Shown one piece after another: positions 50,915-59,749 of a stretch of 64,000 nucleotides of DNA. The notes beneath the pieces were generated by a model. It searched no databases, was not told where the DNA came from, and was given only the letters and a program-made list of their open reading frames with translations. This DNA is from JAJVID01 sp035714085 (GTDB lineage Bacteria > Acidobacteriota > Blastocatellia > RBC074). The translations under genes and the position numbers were made by a program. Numbering within the stretch: position 1 is the stretch's first letter; each line of letters begins with the position of its first letter. The stretch covers positions 1 through 64,000 of the forward strand of contig DASTMP010000296.1 in NCBI GenBank assembly GCA_035714085.1, written 5' to 3'.

Positions 50915-53734
50915 CTATCGCTTCGTCCGTTCCTTCGCTTGCTGGCGGGCTTGGCGCAGCGCGTCCAATATCGCCGCCGGGGCGACCGCCGGTTCCGCCG
51001 GCTTCATTTCCGGTTCCGCTTGTTGATCAGCGACTGGTTGCGACGGAGCGCGTTTGGCGGTTTCAACCGGCCTTTTCTTTCGCGGCCATCTCAACTTCGC
51101 CGGCATGACTTCTCGAATGCGCTCGCGCCCTCGTTTCAATTCTGGCGCCAGCCGCGCGGAGATCAAGCTGGTGTGCCGCTCCAAGACTTCAATCAATAAC
51201 AACACCGTCGCCAGCATCAGCAGCCACGGCGCAAGCTCGACCAATCGCGGCAGACGCGGCAAATCTTTCCATGCGCCGGAAATCTCCACGCGCTCCTTGC
51301 CGCCCGTGGCCAGGGCCAGATGCGCGAGCGCGGCCCGCCCTTCCTCGCCGCTCACGGGTTTGAATTCCGGCGAGTAAGGCAAGGCCACCGGCGAGAGCGT
51401 CACGCGGCCCGCGCCAGGGACTTCGACCGTCGAGAGCGCTGTCTCATTGCCGCGCAGCGGGATTTCGATTTCCAACGTGTCAGCCGACGCCCAACGCATC
51501 TCCGCCTTCTCGCTCGAAGGCTTCGACCCGGCGACGCCGCGCAGCGTCGTCACCTTCGGCGGGTCGCTCGGCGACAGCGCGGCCACCTCGTCGCGTTCGG
51601 GGTCGAGATGAAGCTCGATCCGCGCGACGCCGTTCTTCACGTCCTGCGTGAGAAGCATGCCGCCGGGCAGGTCGCCAGCGTCGCCGGCGACCCAGCGCGC
51701 CAGGCTCGTGAAGAAATCGCCGGCGTCCTTCCAACCCGCCACCGCGCCCGCGTACTGGCCGTCGGCCTCTCCCAGATAGCACAAGACGCGCCCGCCGCCC
51801 GCTTGCCACGAAGCCACCACCGGCGCCTTGTATTCGTCGGTCGTGACCGCCGCCAGATTCGCCTTGGGGCGCAGGTAGGTGAGATTGTAACCACCGATCG
51901 ATTGTAAACCGGTGAACTGCTTCCCGGTCAACGTTATCATCCCACCGGTGAATTGGATCTGGGCCGGCTGATCCAGGAACATGCTGCGGGCGACGATGAT
52001 CGTATCCTGAGCGAAGAGGCGGGGCAGGTCCTCGGCGTTTTCGGTGAAGAAGATTTGCCCGCCGCCGCGCCTGGCGATGTCGCGCAGCAGTTCGGCGTCG
52101 CCGTCCGTCGGTTTGCCCAATCCGATGACGCTGACCGTGATACCCGATTGCTCGCATTGTTGGAGCAATTCCCGGTACTTGCCGGGCTCTTCCGAATCGG
52201 CGGCGTCGGCGAAGAGGACTATGTGGCGCGTGCCCGATTGGGCTTTGAGCAACATGTCGGCGGCCGTGGTCAACGCCTCAAAGATGAAGATGCCCCCACC
52301 TCCCGAATCGATCTTGAGGATTCTGTTTCGGACGCTTCCGGGGTCATCTACTTTTCGCAGATCGGCGATGATGTGTGACGCGCTGTCGACCGCGACGACG
52401 CCGAATTCGTCCACCGGAGTCAGCATATCGAGCACTTGCGCGGCGGCCAGATTGGCCAGGTCCATCTTCGTGCGCCCTCCGCCGACCGAGACGGCCATAC
52501 TGCCCGAACGATCCATTGCGACTACTATCGCCATGGCGAGCTTGCGATGCTCCTGCCGCAGCTCCATCGAGACGGGCAAGGCCGGTTCGAGAGGCGATTT
52601 GAAATAACCGCCGGGGCCGTAAGCGTGTTTGCCGCCGCTCATCATCAACCCCGCACCGGCTTCGCTGACCCAGGAGACGATTGACTCCATTCCGCGATTG
52701 GTGATCTTTTCGGCGGGAACGTTTTCGATCAGCACGCCCGAATACTGCGCGAGCGAATCCAGCGTCCAGTCGCAATCTTCCGGCGCGGCGAGCTTGATCT
52801 TCATCCCACCCGCCGACAACAATCGCGCGAGGCCGGAGTTCGGAGAGGACGAGACGAGGAGCAGCGGTCGCGGCCCTCGCACCCCGATGAGAACCTTCGC
52901 CGAGTTGTTTTCGGGAACCGGGTCATCGCCGGCGCCGTTTTGGGCGCTCGAAACTCTGATCGTATAACCTTGCGCGCCCGGCTCTCCGGCAAGGTCGCGG
53001 AAGGTCAGACGGCTCAAGCCCGCGCCGGCGTTCGTCTTGCCCGCCGCCAGGACCTGCCCGCCACGCCGCAATTCGTATGCGATCTCCTGCTGAAGCGGCG
53101 ACTTTACCCACGCCGTGATCATAAACGCTTCGCCCGGCGTGACTGTGACCGGCGCGTCGATTTGAGCGATGGCCAGATCGTTCGCCGACGACCGCTGCAG
53201 CGAGCGGTAATCGATCGCGACGCCGCGCGTGGCGGCCCTCGAGGCGGCCACCGCCGGATCTTTGCCCGTCCAGCGCCCGTCGGAGATGACCAGAATCTTT
53301 CCGGGAGAGCTTTGCGGCATTATCGCGAGGGCTTTATCAATCGCTTCGGCCAGGTTGGACGCGTCGCGCCCGACCTCGTTCGTGAACCCGCCGAATGCGC
53401 CGGTCTGAGGCGAACGCTCGATCGCGGCGGATTGCCCGAACGAGACAACCGCAAGGCGGTCATCGCTCGTCATCGCGCGCCCGATCAGATCAATCGCCTC
53501 TTTCTGCGCAGCCTCGGCGCCTTGCGGCATCGAGAGGCTGCGGTCGGCGACGACGACGATGGTTCCGTTGCGGCTGGGCAGCTTGACCGCCAATCCGCAA
53601 AGCGCGAGCAGAATCAGCAAGAGCAGCGCCAACCGCGTGAATCGCAGAAAGCGCGACGAATGCCGCCACAACAGCCACGAGGCGGCGAGCGGGATCGCAA
53701 GCGCAAGCCAGATTGGATGGACAAGAGTGATCAT
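50915..53734 (-). CDS. Large membrane protein with two VWA domains
   Basis: The product is 939 residues from ATG 53734, overlapping the upstream stop as ATGA. Two N-terminal membrane helices come first. VWA 1 (about 57-215) has an intact MIDAS DRSLS (VVVADRSLSM). A beta-sandwich and GATase1-like segment follow (RPLLLVSSSPNSGLARLL, GVLIENVPAEKITNRGMESIVSWV, GLMMSGGKHAYGPGGYF). VWA 2 (about 405-590) has MIDAS DRSGS (VVAMDRSGSM). A late membrane helix (LAPWLLMLATVLLLIEVLE) is followed by a basic Pro/Ala tail. It belongs with MoxR-type systems in envelope or metal-centre maturation. Confidence 0.9.
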   Translation of the reverse strand: MITLVHPIWLALAIPLAASWLLWRHSSRFLRFTRLALLLLILLALCGLAVKLPSRNGTIVVVADRSLSMPQGAEAAQKEAIDLIGRAMTSDDRLAVVSFGQSAAIERSPQTGAFGGFTNEVGRDASNLAEAIDKALAIMPQSSPGKILVISDGRWTGKDPAVAASRAATRGVAIDYRSLQRSSANDLAIAQIDAPVTVTPGEAFMITAWVKSPLQQEIAYELRRGGQVLAAGKTNAGAGLSRLTFRDLAGEPGAQGYTIRVSSAQNGAGDDPVPENNSAKVLIGVRGPRPLLLVSSSPNSGLARLLSAGGMKIKLAAPEDCDWTLDSLAQYSGVLIENVPAEKITNRGMESIVSWVSEAGAGLMMSGGKHAYGPGGYFKSPLEPALPVSMELRQEHRKLAMAIVVAMDRSGSMAVSVGGGRTKMDLANLAAAQVLDMLTPVDEFGVVAVDSASHIIADLRKVDDPGSVRNRILKIDSGGGGIFIFEALTTAADMLLKAQSGTRHIVLFADAADSEEPGKYRELLQQCEQSGITVSVIGLGKPTDGDAELLRDIARRGGGQIFFTENAEDLPRLFAQDTIIVARSMFLDQPAQIQFTGGMITLTGKQFTGLQSIGGYNLTYLRPKANLAAVTTDEYKAPVVASWQAGGGRVLCYLGEADGQYAGAVAGWKDAGDFFTSLARWVAGDAGDLPGGMLLTQDVKNGVARIELHLDPERDEVAALSPSDPPKVTTLRGVAGSKPSSEKAEMRWASADTLEIEIPLRGNETALSTVEVPGAGRVTLSPVALPYSPEFKPVSGEEGRAALAHLALATGGKERVEISGAWKDLPRLPRLVELAPWLLMLATVLLLIEVLERHTSLISARLAPELKRGRERIREVMPAKLRWPRKKRPVETAKRAPSQPVADQQAEPEMKPAEPAVAPAAILDALRQARQQAKERTKR

Positions 53735-55518
53735 CGCCGTTCCCTTCTCGCGATCATCCATGCGTGAACCGCCAGCGCGCTTAACGCCAGCAGCAGCAAC
53801 ACCCACGCCACGCTGCGATACTCCCACTGCAACGCCGTCGAATTAGCCCAATTGCCCCAGCGCCCGGACGAAGCCCGCGTCAAATCCGACTCTTCGCGCT
53901 GCAGGGCGTTCGCGGCGAATGAATATCTGTTCTGATTCGCGCTGATTTCATAAACGCCGGCGACGTCCGCTCTGATCAACACGGCCTTGTCGCGCGCCGC
54001 CAGTCGGCGCGTGACTCGCCGCGGGTCGACGACGCTAACCGATTCGACGCCCGATTCGACCGTCAAGGCGGCGGCGCTGCCCAGACGAAGATTCTTTTGT
54101 CGCAACCCAGGCGCGATCTGCGCTCGCCAGTTGATCAAGTTCCAGAACAGGATCGGCCAGTTCGGCGACTCTTGGAGCGTTGAAAGATCCGGTCGCAAGC
54201 GCAACCGCAATTCGTGTACTCCCGCGCGTTCGACGTCGGTGAGCAAAGGTACGTCGCCCGCGTTGACGACTGGCGTCCCCGCCAATTGCCGCGATTTGCC
54301 CCCGCCCCAAACCACGCCGCCGAGCGACAGGCCTTCGGACAACGGATGAGAGCGGTCGATCACGAACGGGCCGAGGAAGCTCGCGGCGTCTTTTTCACTG
54401 ATGATTTGCAGCGTCCATGCTTCTGGGGCTTCGGCGTCTTCGATCTTCGTGTCGCTTTCATCAGTGATCACCAGGTCCGGCTTATTCGCGCTCAAAGAAG
54501 CGTTCGGCGACGAGGTGACCGCTTTTTCGACCAGCGCTCGCACGGCGGCGTCGCGTAAGCGCAAATCAACGCGGACGTTCCTGCTCGATTCCGCGAGCAG
54601 CGTGACCTGGTTATCGACGAGCAGAGCGTCGTCGCTCAAACGCGCTCGCAGCGTGGGGGCGCCGGGTTTGAGCGTTAAAAGAACGCGACGCGTCTCTCCG
54701 GCGCCGAGAGCGATTGATTGCGGATTGCGAATTGCGGATTGCGGATTGTTCGATTCAACTGATTCGACGCTGAGCGTAGTTGAGCCGGATGACGACGAGA
54801 GATTGGCGATTTCGAGCAATACCCGGTCTTCGTCATCGCGCAATGTGCGAGCGGCGTTGACAAACGCGAAGTTCGGCTGCGACGAGCCGAACGACCACCA
54901 TTCCAATCGGCTGTCGCCCAGATCTTGTTGAGGCGCGTGATCAGTCACGACCAGCGCGCGCGCGCGCGGACCACCCAACTCGAACGCGAATGCAATCGCC
55001 CCTTCAAGCTCCGCGACGGGCGCGCCGGACCGCCAGTTCCGCAGAAGCTTGACGGCTTGATCAACATTGTTCGCCGCTTCGCCCAGAAGCTGCGGCGATT
55101 CGCCGGCGAGGACGAAATATACAGGTTCATAGCGGTCACTCTTCAACTCGGTCTCAATCGCGCGAACGGCGCGATCGCGCGCGCTGCCAACCGTGTCGTC
55201 CTTGCCCGCTCCGGCCAGCATCGAGAACGAATCGTCCAACACGATCACCAGCGGCCGCCTGCTTTCGCCGGCGCGCATCATCGGTCCCGCCGCCGCAGTT
55301 ACCATCAACATGATCACCAGCAATTCCAGAAAGAAGAGTAGAGGCGTTTGCAACCGATGAATAAGCCGCCCGCCTTCCCAAATCTGCCTCTCGTCGAGCC
55401 AAAGCATCAGGCTCGACACTCGCCGGTCGCGCGATTGGTTGCGCAGCCAGTAAATGGCGATCAGCGCAGGCGCGGCCAGCAAGGCGATGAATGCAAATGA
55501 GAACGTGAAGACAGGCAT
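53731..55518 (-). CDS. BatA-type membrane protein with VWA domain
   Basis: The product has 595 residues. The BatA N-terminal (PF07584) membrane segment reads FTFSFAFIALLAAPALIAIYWL; a second helix reads TPLLFFLELLVIMLMVTAAAGP. The VWA (about 90-215) has MIDAS DDSFS (VIVLDDSFSM). An unassigned beta-rich region (230-520) and a C-terminal helix follow. An 11-residue stretch NPQSAIRNPQS at about residue 258-268 is encoded by a GATTGCG heptamer repeat. It is coupled by ATGA to the large VWA gene. The GTG one codon upstream is an alternative start. Confidence 0.9.
   Translation of the reverse strand: MPVFTFSFAFIALLAAPALIAIYWLRNQSRDRRVSSLMLWLDERQIWEGGRLIHRLQTPLLFFLELLVIMLMVTAAAGPMMRAGESRRPLVIVLDDSFSMLAGAGKDDTVGSARDRAVRAIETELKSDRYEPVYFVLAGESPQLLGEAANNVDQAVKLLRNWRSGAPVAELEGAIAFAFELGGPRARALVVTDHAPQQDLGDSRLEWWSFGSSQPNFAFVNAARTLRDDEDRVLLEIANLSSSSGSTTLSVESVESNNPQSAIRNPQSIALGAGETRRVLLTLKPGAPTLRARLSDDALLVDNQVTLLAESSRNVRVDLRLRDAAVRALVEKAVTSSPNASLSANKPDLVITDESDTKIEDAEAPEAWTLQIISEKDAASFLGPFVIDRSHPLSEGLSLGGVVWGGGKSRQLAGTPVVNAGDVPLLTDVERAGVHELRLRLRPDLSTLQESPNWPILFWNLINWRAQIAPGLRQKNLRLGSAAALTVESGVESVSVVDPRRVTRRLAARDKAVLIRADVAGVYEISANQNRYSFAANALQREESDLTRASSGRWGNWANSTALQWEYRSVAWVLLLLALSALAVHAWMIARRERR
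54716..54748 (-). repeat. GATTGCG heptamer repeat in frame inside batA-type gene
   Basis: GATTGCG units in tandem (one AATTGCG variant) cover 33 nt, an exact multiple of three, and encode the peptide core NPQSAIRNPQS. The same heptamer and peptide (NSPQSAI) occur at the start of rdgB. Confidence 0.9.
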
Positions 55519-55558
55519 CACTACTTAATCCCGAAGCGCAGGAGCATAGCCAGCGGCG

Positions 55559-56332
55559 CTATTGAATCGCTATTGCCTCGATTCGGCTATACAGGTCGCC
55601 CAGCTTATCAAACCTTGTTTCATTCTTTCTCGCCCACGCTTTTATGTATGATAATTTTTCATTGCGGGTCCGGAACATGGCCGATGGACTTTTGATATAC
55701 CGCGTATATCGATCTGATTCTCCAGTTATGATGAGATAGGCCGCGAATACCGCGCTGGAGTTGCGCTGATTCAGAGACTCGACAATGAACGGGAGCGCAT
55801 AGACACCGTATCGTCTGATCGGAATAATGCTATCGGGATCTACTTTTTTAGGCGCTATCCCATCCACTGGATCTTTCCATTCACTTTTCAGCAACTCGCT
55901 CGCCTTCAGGTAAATGCCTGAATCCCATTTCGCGATGAACTGCTCTATCAACGCCGGAGTGGCATCCCAAAGATTTTCTGCGCCGCTGTCATAATAGAGA
56001 TTGATACCGCTAACTCCATCCAGCAGGTGGATCAGAATATATTGGTGAAAGTGATCTGTTTCTGTCCTGAGTTCCTCCACAACGAGTGGTGTTAGATTGG
56101 GGCCAATGGAGAGTAGATTCCGGGTCGCTTTTCGCAGCTCAGGAAGACGGATGTCGGGATCAAGCCACATTGGCACGTTCAAAACTGGATTGGCATCTAT
56201 CTGCTTGCGCCATTCGTCGTAGACCGCCTTGTAGGCCGGATCTATCTTCTGTGCTGGCCTGGGAGCAGCCATAAAGACATGATAGGGCATCAAGAATACA
56301 GCTATAGTAAGAAACGTCAATCCGATACGCAT
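55559..56332 (-). CDS. Secreted hypothetical protein, likely inserted gene
   Basis: The product is 257 residues from MRIGLTFLTIAVFLM at 56332 (GGAGG 8 nt upstream). The signal peptide ends FMAAPRPAQ. The mature part is helical and HEAT-like in texture (LRKATRNLLSIGPNLTPLVVEEL, YGVYALPFIVESLNQRNSSAVFAAYLI). Its base composition is visibly more AT-rich than neighbours, and it has no translational overlap with them. It interrupts an otherwise tightly coupled MoxR-DUF58-Bat cluster, suggesting a later insertion. Function unknown. Confidence 0.75.
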   Translation of the reverse strand: MRIGLTFLTIAVFLMPYHVFMAAPRPAQKIDPAYKAVYDEWRKQIDANPVLNVPMWLDPDIRLPELRKATRNLLSIGPNLTPLVVEELRTETDHFHQYILIHLLDGVSGINLYYDSGAENLWDATPALIEQFIAKWDSGIYLKASELLKSEWKDPVDGIAPKKVDPDSIIPIRRYGVYALPFIVESLNQRNSSAVFAAYLIITGESDRYTRYIKSPSAMFRTRNEKLSYIKAWARKNETRFDKLGDLYSRIEAIAIQ

Positions 56333-56425
56333 TCTAGTTGCCTCCCACAATATTGGCGTATTCCGTATTGGAAGGGCACAGCCACTTCCACACATTGGGC
56401 GGCAAAGCCGCAGAAAAAACACGGT

Positions 56426-57298
56426 TCATACTTTCATCACACCGGCCTTGACCAGAGCTTCGAGGTTCCAATCGGCGACGAGTTCTTCGGCGATGACGTT
56501 GACCATGACTGCGCCGATCTGCCGGCAGGCGCGATGCCAGTTCTGTTGATGCCTCGCCAGCGCGTCGCGGTAACGGCGGATCGCGCCGTCGTCAATAAAG
56601 ATTTCACGCCGCTCATCGGTTTCAGAATCGAGCAGTCGCACGCGACCGCGCTCCGGCGGATTGGCGTCTACGGAAGCCAGTGTTTGCGCGACCACCAGCG
56701 ACGCCGCGCCATGCGCCAGGCTCTGCAGAACGGCCGTCGGCTCTCCCAACCAGAGCAGATCGCTGATCAAAACGCGCATTCCCTGCCGGTGGAATCTCGG
56801 CGGCGTCGGCGTGAAAGCCTCAGCCGGACTGCCGCGAAAATCGAGGTCGAGCGATTGCCATGAGGCTGGGCGGTCGGAGCCATTGGCGACAGGCTCGACA
56901 TATGCGCGGGCGAGCCAGGCGTTGTGCGAATAGCCGGCGTTTTCCGCCGCGACGGCGAACGCGGCGGCCAACCCGATCGCGGCCCGCGCCTTCGCCGTAG
57001 ATTCGAGCGCCATCGAACGCGACCCGTCGAGCACGATGTCGAGATGCGGGCTGATCTCCTCGCGGTAGAGCTTGACCGTCAATCTGTCGGAGCGCGCGAA
57101 GGCGTTCCAGTCGATCCGCCGCAGGTCGTCGCCGGGCTGGTAATCGCGGTGGTCGCGGAATTCGAGAGAGGCCCCGGCCTGCCGGCCAAGCTGCAATCCG
57201 GCCAGCGCCGCCGAAACCGTTCGCGGCGGTTCGAGGGCATACCGCATCCCGGCGCGTTCGCCTTCAATCAGGTATGTTCGGTGTTCGTCATTCGTCAT
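56426..57298 (-). CDS. DUF58 (VWA-like) protein
   Basis: The product has 290 residues. The DUF58 hallmark reads GASLEFRDHRDYQPGDDLRRIDWNAFARSDRLTVKLYREE. It is followed by a VWA-like core with DGSRSM (D-x-S-x-S) and VLISDLLWL. DUF58 proteins act with MoxR AAA+ ATPases as client-binding partners. It starts at 57298, overlapping the ABC permease stop by 11 nt. Confidence 0.93.
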   Translation of the reverse strand: MTNDEHRTYLIEGERAGMRYALEPPRTVSAALAGLQLGRQAGASLEFRDHRDYQPGDDLRRIDWNAFARSDRLTVKLYREEISPHLDIVLDGSRSMALESTAKARAAIGLAAAFAVAAENAGYSHNAWLARAYVEPVANGSDRPASWQSLDLDFRGSPAEAFTPTPPRFHRQGMRVLISDLLWLGEPTAVLQSLAHGAASLVVAQTLASVDANPPERGRVRLLDSETDERREIFIDDGAIRRYRDALARHQQNWHRACRQIGAVMVNVIAEELVADWNLEALVKAGVMKV

Positions 57299-57344
57299 TC
57301 GTCGAGAACAGAGTCGTTACCACTCGCGGCGCTGACTCGATAGT
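57281..57344. repeat. ATTCGTC heptamers and REP-like copy at gene junction
   Basis: GTTCGTCATTCGTCATTCGTC (57284-57303 region) is a three-copy heptamer spanning the permease stop and DUF58 start. Adjacent 57316-57344 (TTACCACTCGCGGCGCTGAC and flanking) matches the REP-like repeat at 62693-62720 over about 29 bp with four changes. It encodes the permease C-terminal residues ESAPRVV. Confidence 0.75.
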
Positions 57345-58823
57345 GTCATCCGCCGCGACTCGCGACGGATGCTTGAACATTTTCACGCGTTCGATGATCC
57401 AGGGCAGGCTCATCGCCACGACCAACACGGCCCACAAGCCGCCGACGCTCGCATACAACACGCGATGTCCTTTGTTTCCCCAGGCGAACGGACTGCCGAC
57501 CCACCATGCGCCTAAATCTTCCGACCACCATTGGTCGTTGAAGAAGATGATATACCCGATCATAAACGGCGTTACACTGCCCACGAGGAGCAGTGAGACG
57601 CCGATCAACCATATCAACTCAGACCCGACCCTGCTGAATAAAAGCCGTCGCAACAGCGCGCCCGTCATTGCGTAGCAGAAGAAATAGAGGCACATTCCGC
57701 CCATCCATTTCGCGCTGTCGACCAGATCACTCGCATTGCCGTGACGCGGAAACGACTTCACCCACACCCAGGCGGCCGCCAGCGTCAGGACAATCATCAC
57801 AGAAGCCCACGCGACCCCGTTCGCCGCGCCGCTGAAGAAGAAGAAGGCTCGCGCCCGTCCGAACAGAGATTTCGGGATCGAGCGCAGCACGCGCCTTCCC
57901 GGTCGATCGCGCTCACTCACCGCCGCGAAGAGGGACAGCGCAAAGACGATCTCGAACCCCACCAGCCATAAAATCAACGGTACGCTCGAATCTTCGATCA
58001 TGCCGTCGGCCACCGCCGCCACACCCGTCAACAGCCAGGCTGCGGTGATGAACAGCCGCACAGGCAGCGCTCTGTTCGACGCGACCGGCTTTATCAGCGC
58101 CACCGACATCACGAAAAACAATCCGACCAGAAAGCAAATGACAACGCTCATTGCGATCATCGTCTGCCGGAATCCGGTTCCGCCGACGCCATAATTGACG
58201 AGCGAACTCACGCCACCCATAGTCGCAAAGTAGGCGATTCCGAAAATGACCAGCGCCACCAGCCCGAAGATGACCTTGAATGCGCGGTTGACCGGGATGA
58301 GCGCGACGAAAACCGCAACCTGCGCGCAGGCCACTACCGCCACAAACCCGATGGCGAGCGAGATGAAGATCGAAGGCAGATCGATGCCGCGCAGAAAATA
58401 GGTGAAAGCCATAAACGGCATGCACGCGCTGTAAATCAGGGCGGTCAGCGTCATCGCGGCGAACATCTTGCCCGCGATGACGCTGCGAGGCTTGATCGTC
58501 GTGATGAAGAGGAGGTCGACATTGATGTCTGAACGCTCGGCGGCCAGCCGCGCCCCCGTGTAGAGCGGCACGAAGACAGTGCCGATGACTTGCAAAATGC
58601 CGAAGAGCATCAGGAAGGACTGCCGACCGGCGTCGAAACTGAACAAGGAGGCGCCGCTCGCCAGAATGTAGATTCCGATCGCGACAAGCTGAACCGCAAG
58701 CAGCGTCAATAGCATGGAGATTACGAAACGGCTCTGCACGGCCTGCCGCAGCTCTTTGATGACTATCGGGTTGATGCGGTCGCCGAAACTGACCTTCTCT
58801 TTCAAAACCGATTCAGCGGTCAC
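57288..58823 (-). CDS. ABC transporter permease (ABC-2 type)
   Basis: The product is 511 residues from GTG 58823 with AAAGGAG 7 nt upstream, overlapping the ATPase stop as GTGA. It begins with a cytosolic segment FGDRINPIVIKELRQAVQSRFVI. About 12 membrane helices follow, with the ABC-2 motif YTGARLAAERSDINVDLLFITTIKPRSVIAGKM after helix 2. It pairs with the ATPase at 58820-59749. The substrate is unknown. Confidence 0.9.
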   Translation of the reverse strand: MTAESVLKEKVSFGDRINPIVIKELRQAVQSRFVISMLLTLLAVQLVAIGIYILASGASLFSFDAGRQSFLMLFGILQVIGTVFVPLYTGARLAAERSDINVDLLFITTIKPRSVIAGKMFAAMTLTALIYSACMPFMAFTYFLRGIDLPSIFISLAIGFVAVVACAQVAVFVALIPVNRAFKVIFGLVALVIFGIAYFATMGGVSSLVNYGVGGTGFRQTMIAMSVVICFLVGLFFVMSVALIKPVASNRALPVRLFITAAWLLTGVAAVADGMIEDSSVPLILWLVGFEIVFALSLFAAVSERDRPGRRVLRSIPKSLFGRARAFFFFSGAANGVAWASVMIVLTLAAAWVWVKSFPRHGNASDLVDSAKWMGGMCLYFFCYAMTGALLRRLLFSRVGSELIWLIGVSLLLVGSVTPFMIGYIIFFNDQWWSEDLGAWWVGSPFAWGNKGHRVLYASVGGLWAVLVVAMSLPWIIERVKMFKHPSRVAADDTIESAPRVVTTLFSTNDE

Positions 58824-59749
58824 TGCACTGCTCCTTTCGTGACGTTCATGAAAATCTCCTCGAGGTTGGCGCGTTGCTGTTTGAATTCGACGACGCGATG
58901 GCCCCGCCCGATGAGCGCCGCCAACAGATCGCAACAGGCTTCTTCGTCTCCGTTGATTTCGGCGGCGATATCTTCGCCCGCAAAATTGACCTTCTCGATT
59001 CGCGGCGTTTCGAGCAACTCGCGGTAAAGCCTTTCCTGCCCGCCCATCACGCGGATCAAGACCGTGCGATGCGGCGCGCTGTTCGTGAGCAGGTCGCCGA
59101 TCTCGCCCGCCATCAGGACGTTGCCCCGCTCGATGATCACAGCGGCGTGGCAGATTTCGGCCAACTCCGTCAGGATGTGCGAGCTGATCAGGATCGCCTT
59201 GCCCTGCGACGACAGCGCGCGCAGCAGCTCGCGCAATTCGATTCGCGCGCGCGGATCAAGCCCCGCCGCCGGCTCATCCATCACCAACACCGCAGGGTCG
59301 TGCAGCAGCGCTCGCGCCAGGCTGACGCGCTGTTTCATTCCCTTCGACAACGCCACGAGCATCTTGTCGCGGAGGCCGGCCAGCCCGGTGAACTCTTCGA
59401 TGCCCTCGATCACTTTTGCGCGATTTGCGCCTTTCAAGCCGTAAGCGCGGGCGAAGAAATCCAGATATTCGTGAACCGACATGTCGCGATGCGTGGGCAA
59501 TGAATCCGGGACATAACCTACCAGATGTCGCGCCCGTTCCGGCTCTTCCACCACCGAGACGCCGTCAATCAAGGCGTCGCCAGCGGTCGGTTCGTCGAGC
59601 GTTACCAGAATTCGCATCGTGGTGGTCTTGCCGGCGCCGTTCGGGCCGACGAAGCCGACGACCTGGCCGGAAGAGAAAGCGAACGACACGTCGTTGACCG
59701 CGCGCGTCGCGCCGAAATGTTTTTTCAGGTTGACGATCTCGATCTTCAT
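58820..59749 (-). CDS. ABC transporter ATP-binding protein
   Basis: The product is 309 residues from ATG 59749 (GGAGG 7 nt upstream), overlapping the upstream gene as ATGA. Walker A is GPNGAGKTT, the Q-loop region is VGYVPDSLPTHRDMSV, the signature is LSKGMKQR, Walker B is VLVMDEPAAGLDPRAR and the switch is SSHI. The C-terminal 80 residues are a DrrA-like extension. It forms a transporter with the coupled permease. Confidence 0.95.
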   Translation of the reverse strand: MKIEIVNLKKHFGATRAVNDVSFAFSSGQVVGFVGPNGAGKTTTMRILVTLDEPTAGDALIDGVSVVEEPERARHLVGYVPDSLPTHRDMSVHEYLDFFARAYGLKGANRAKVIEGIEEFTGLAGLRDKMLVALSKGMKQRVSLARALLHDPAVLVMDEPAAGLDPRARIELRELLRALSSQGKAILISSHILTELAEICHAAVIIERGNVLMAGEIGDLLTNSAPHRTVLIRVMGGQERLYRELLETPRIEKVNFAGEDIAAEINGDEEACCDLLAALIGRGHRVVEFKQQRANLEEIFMNVTKGAVQ

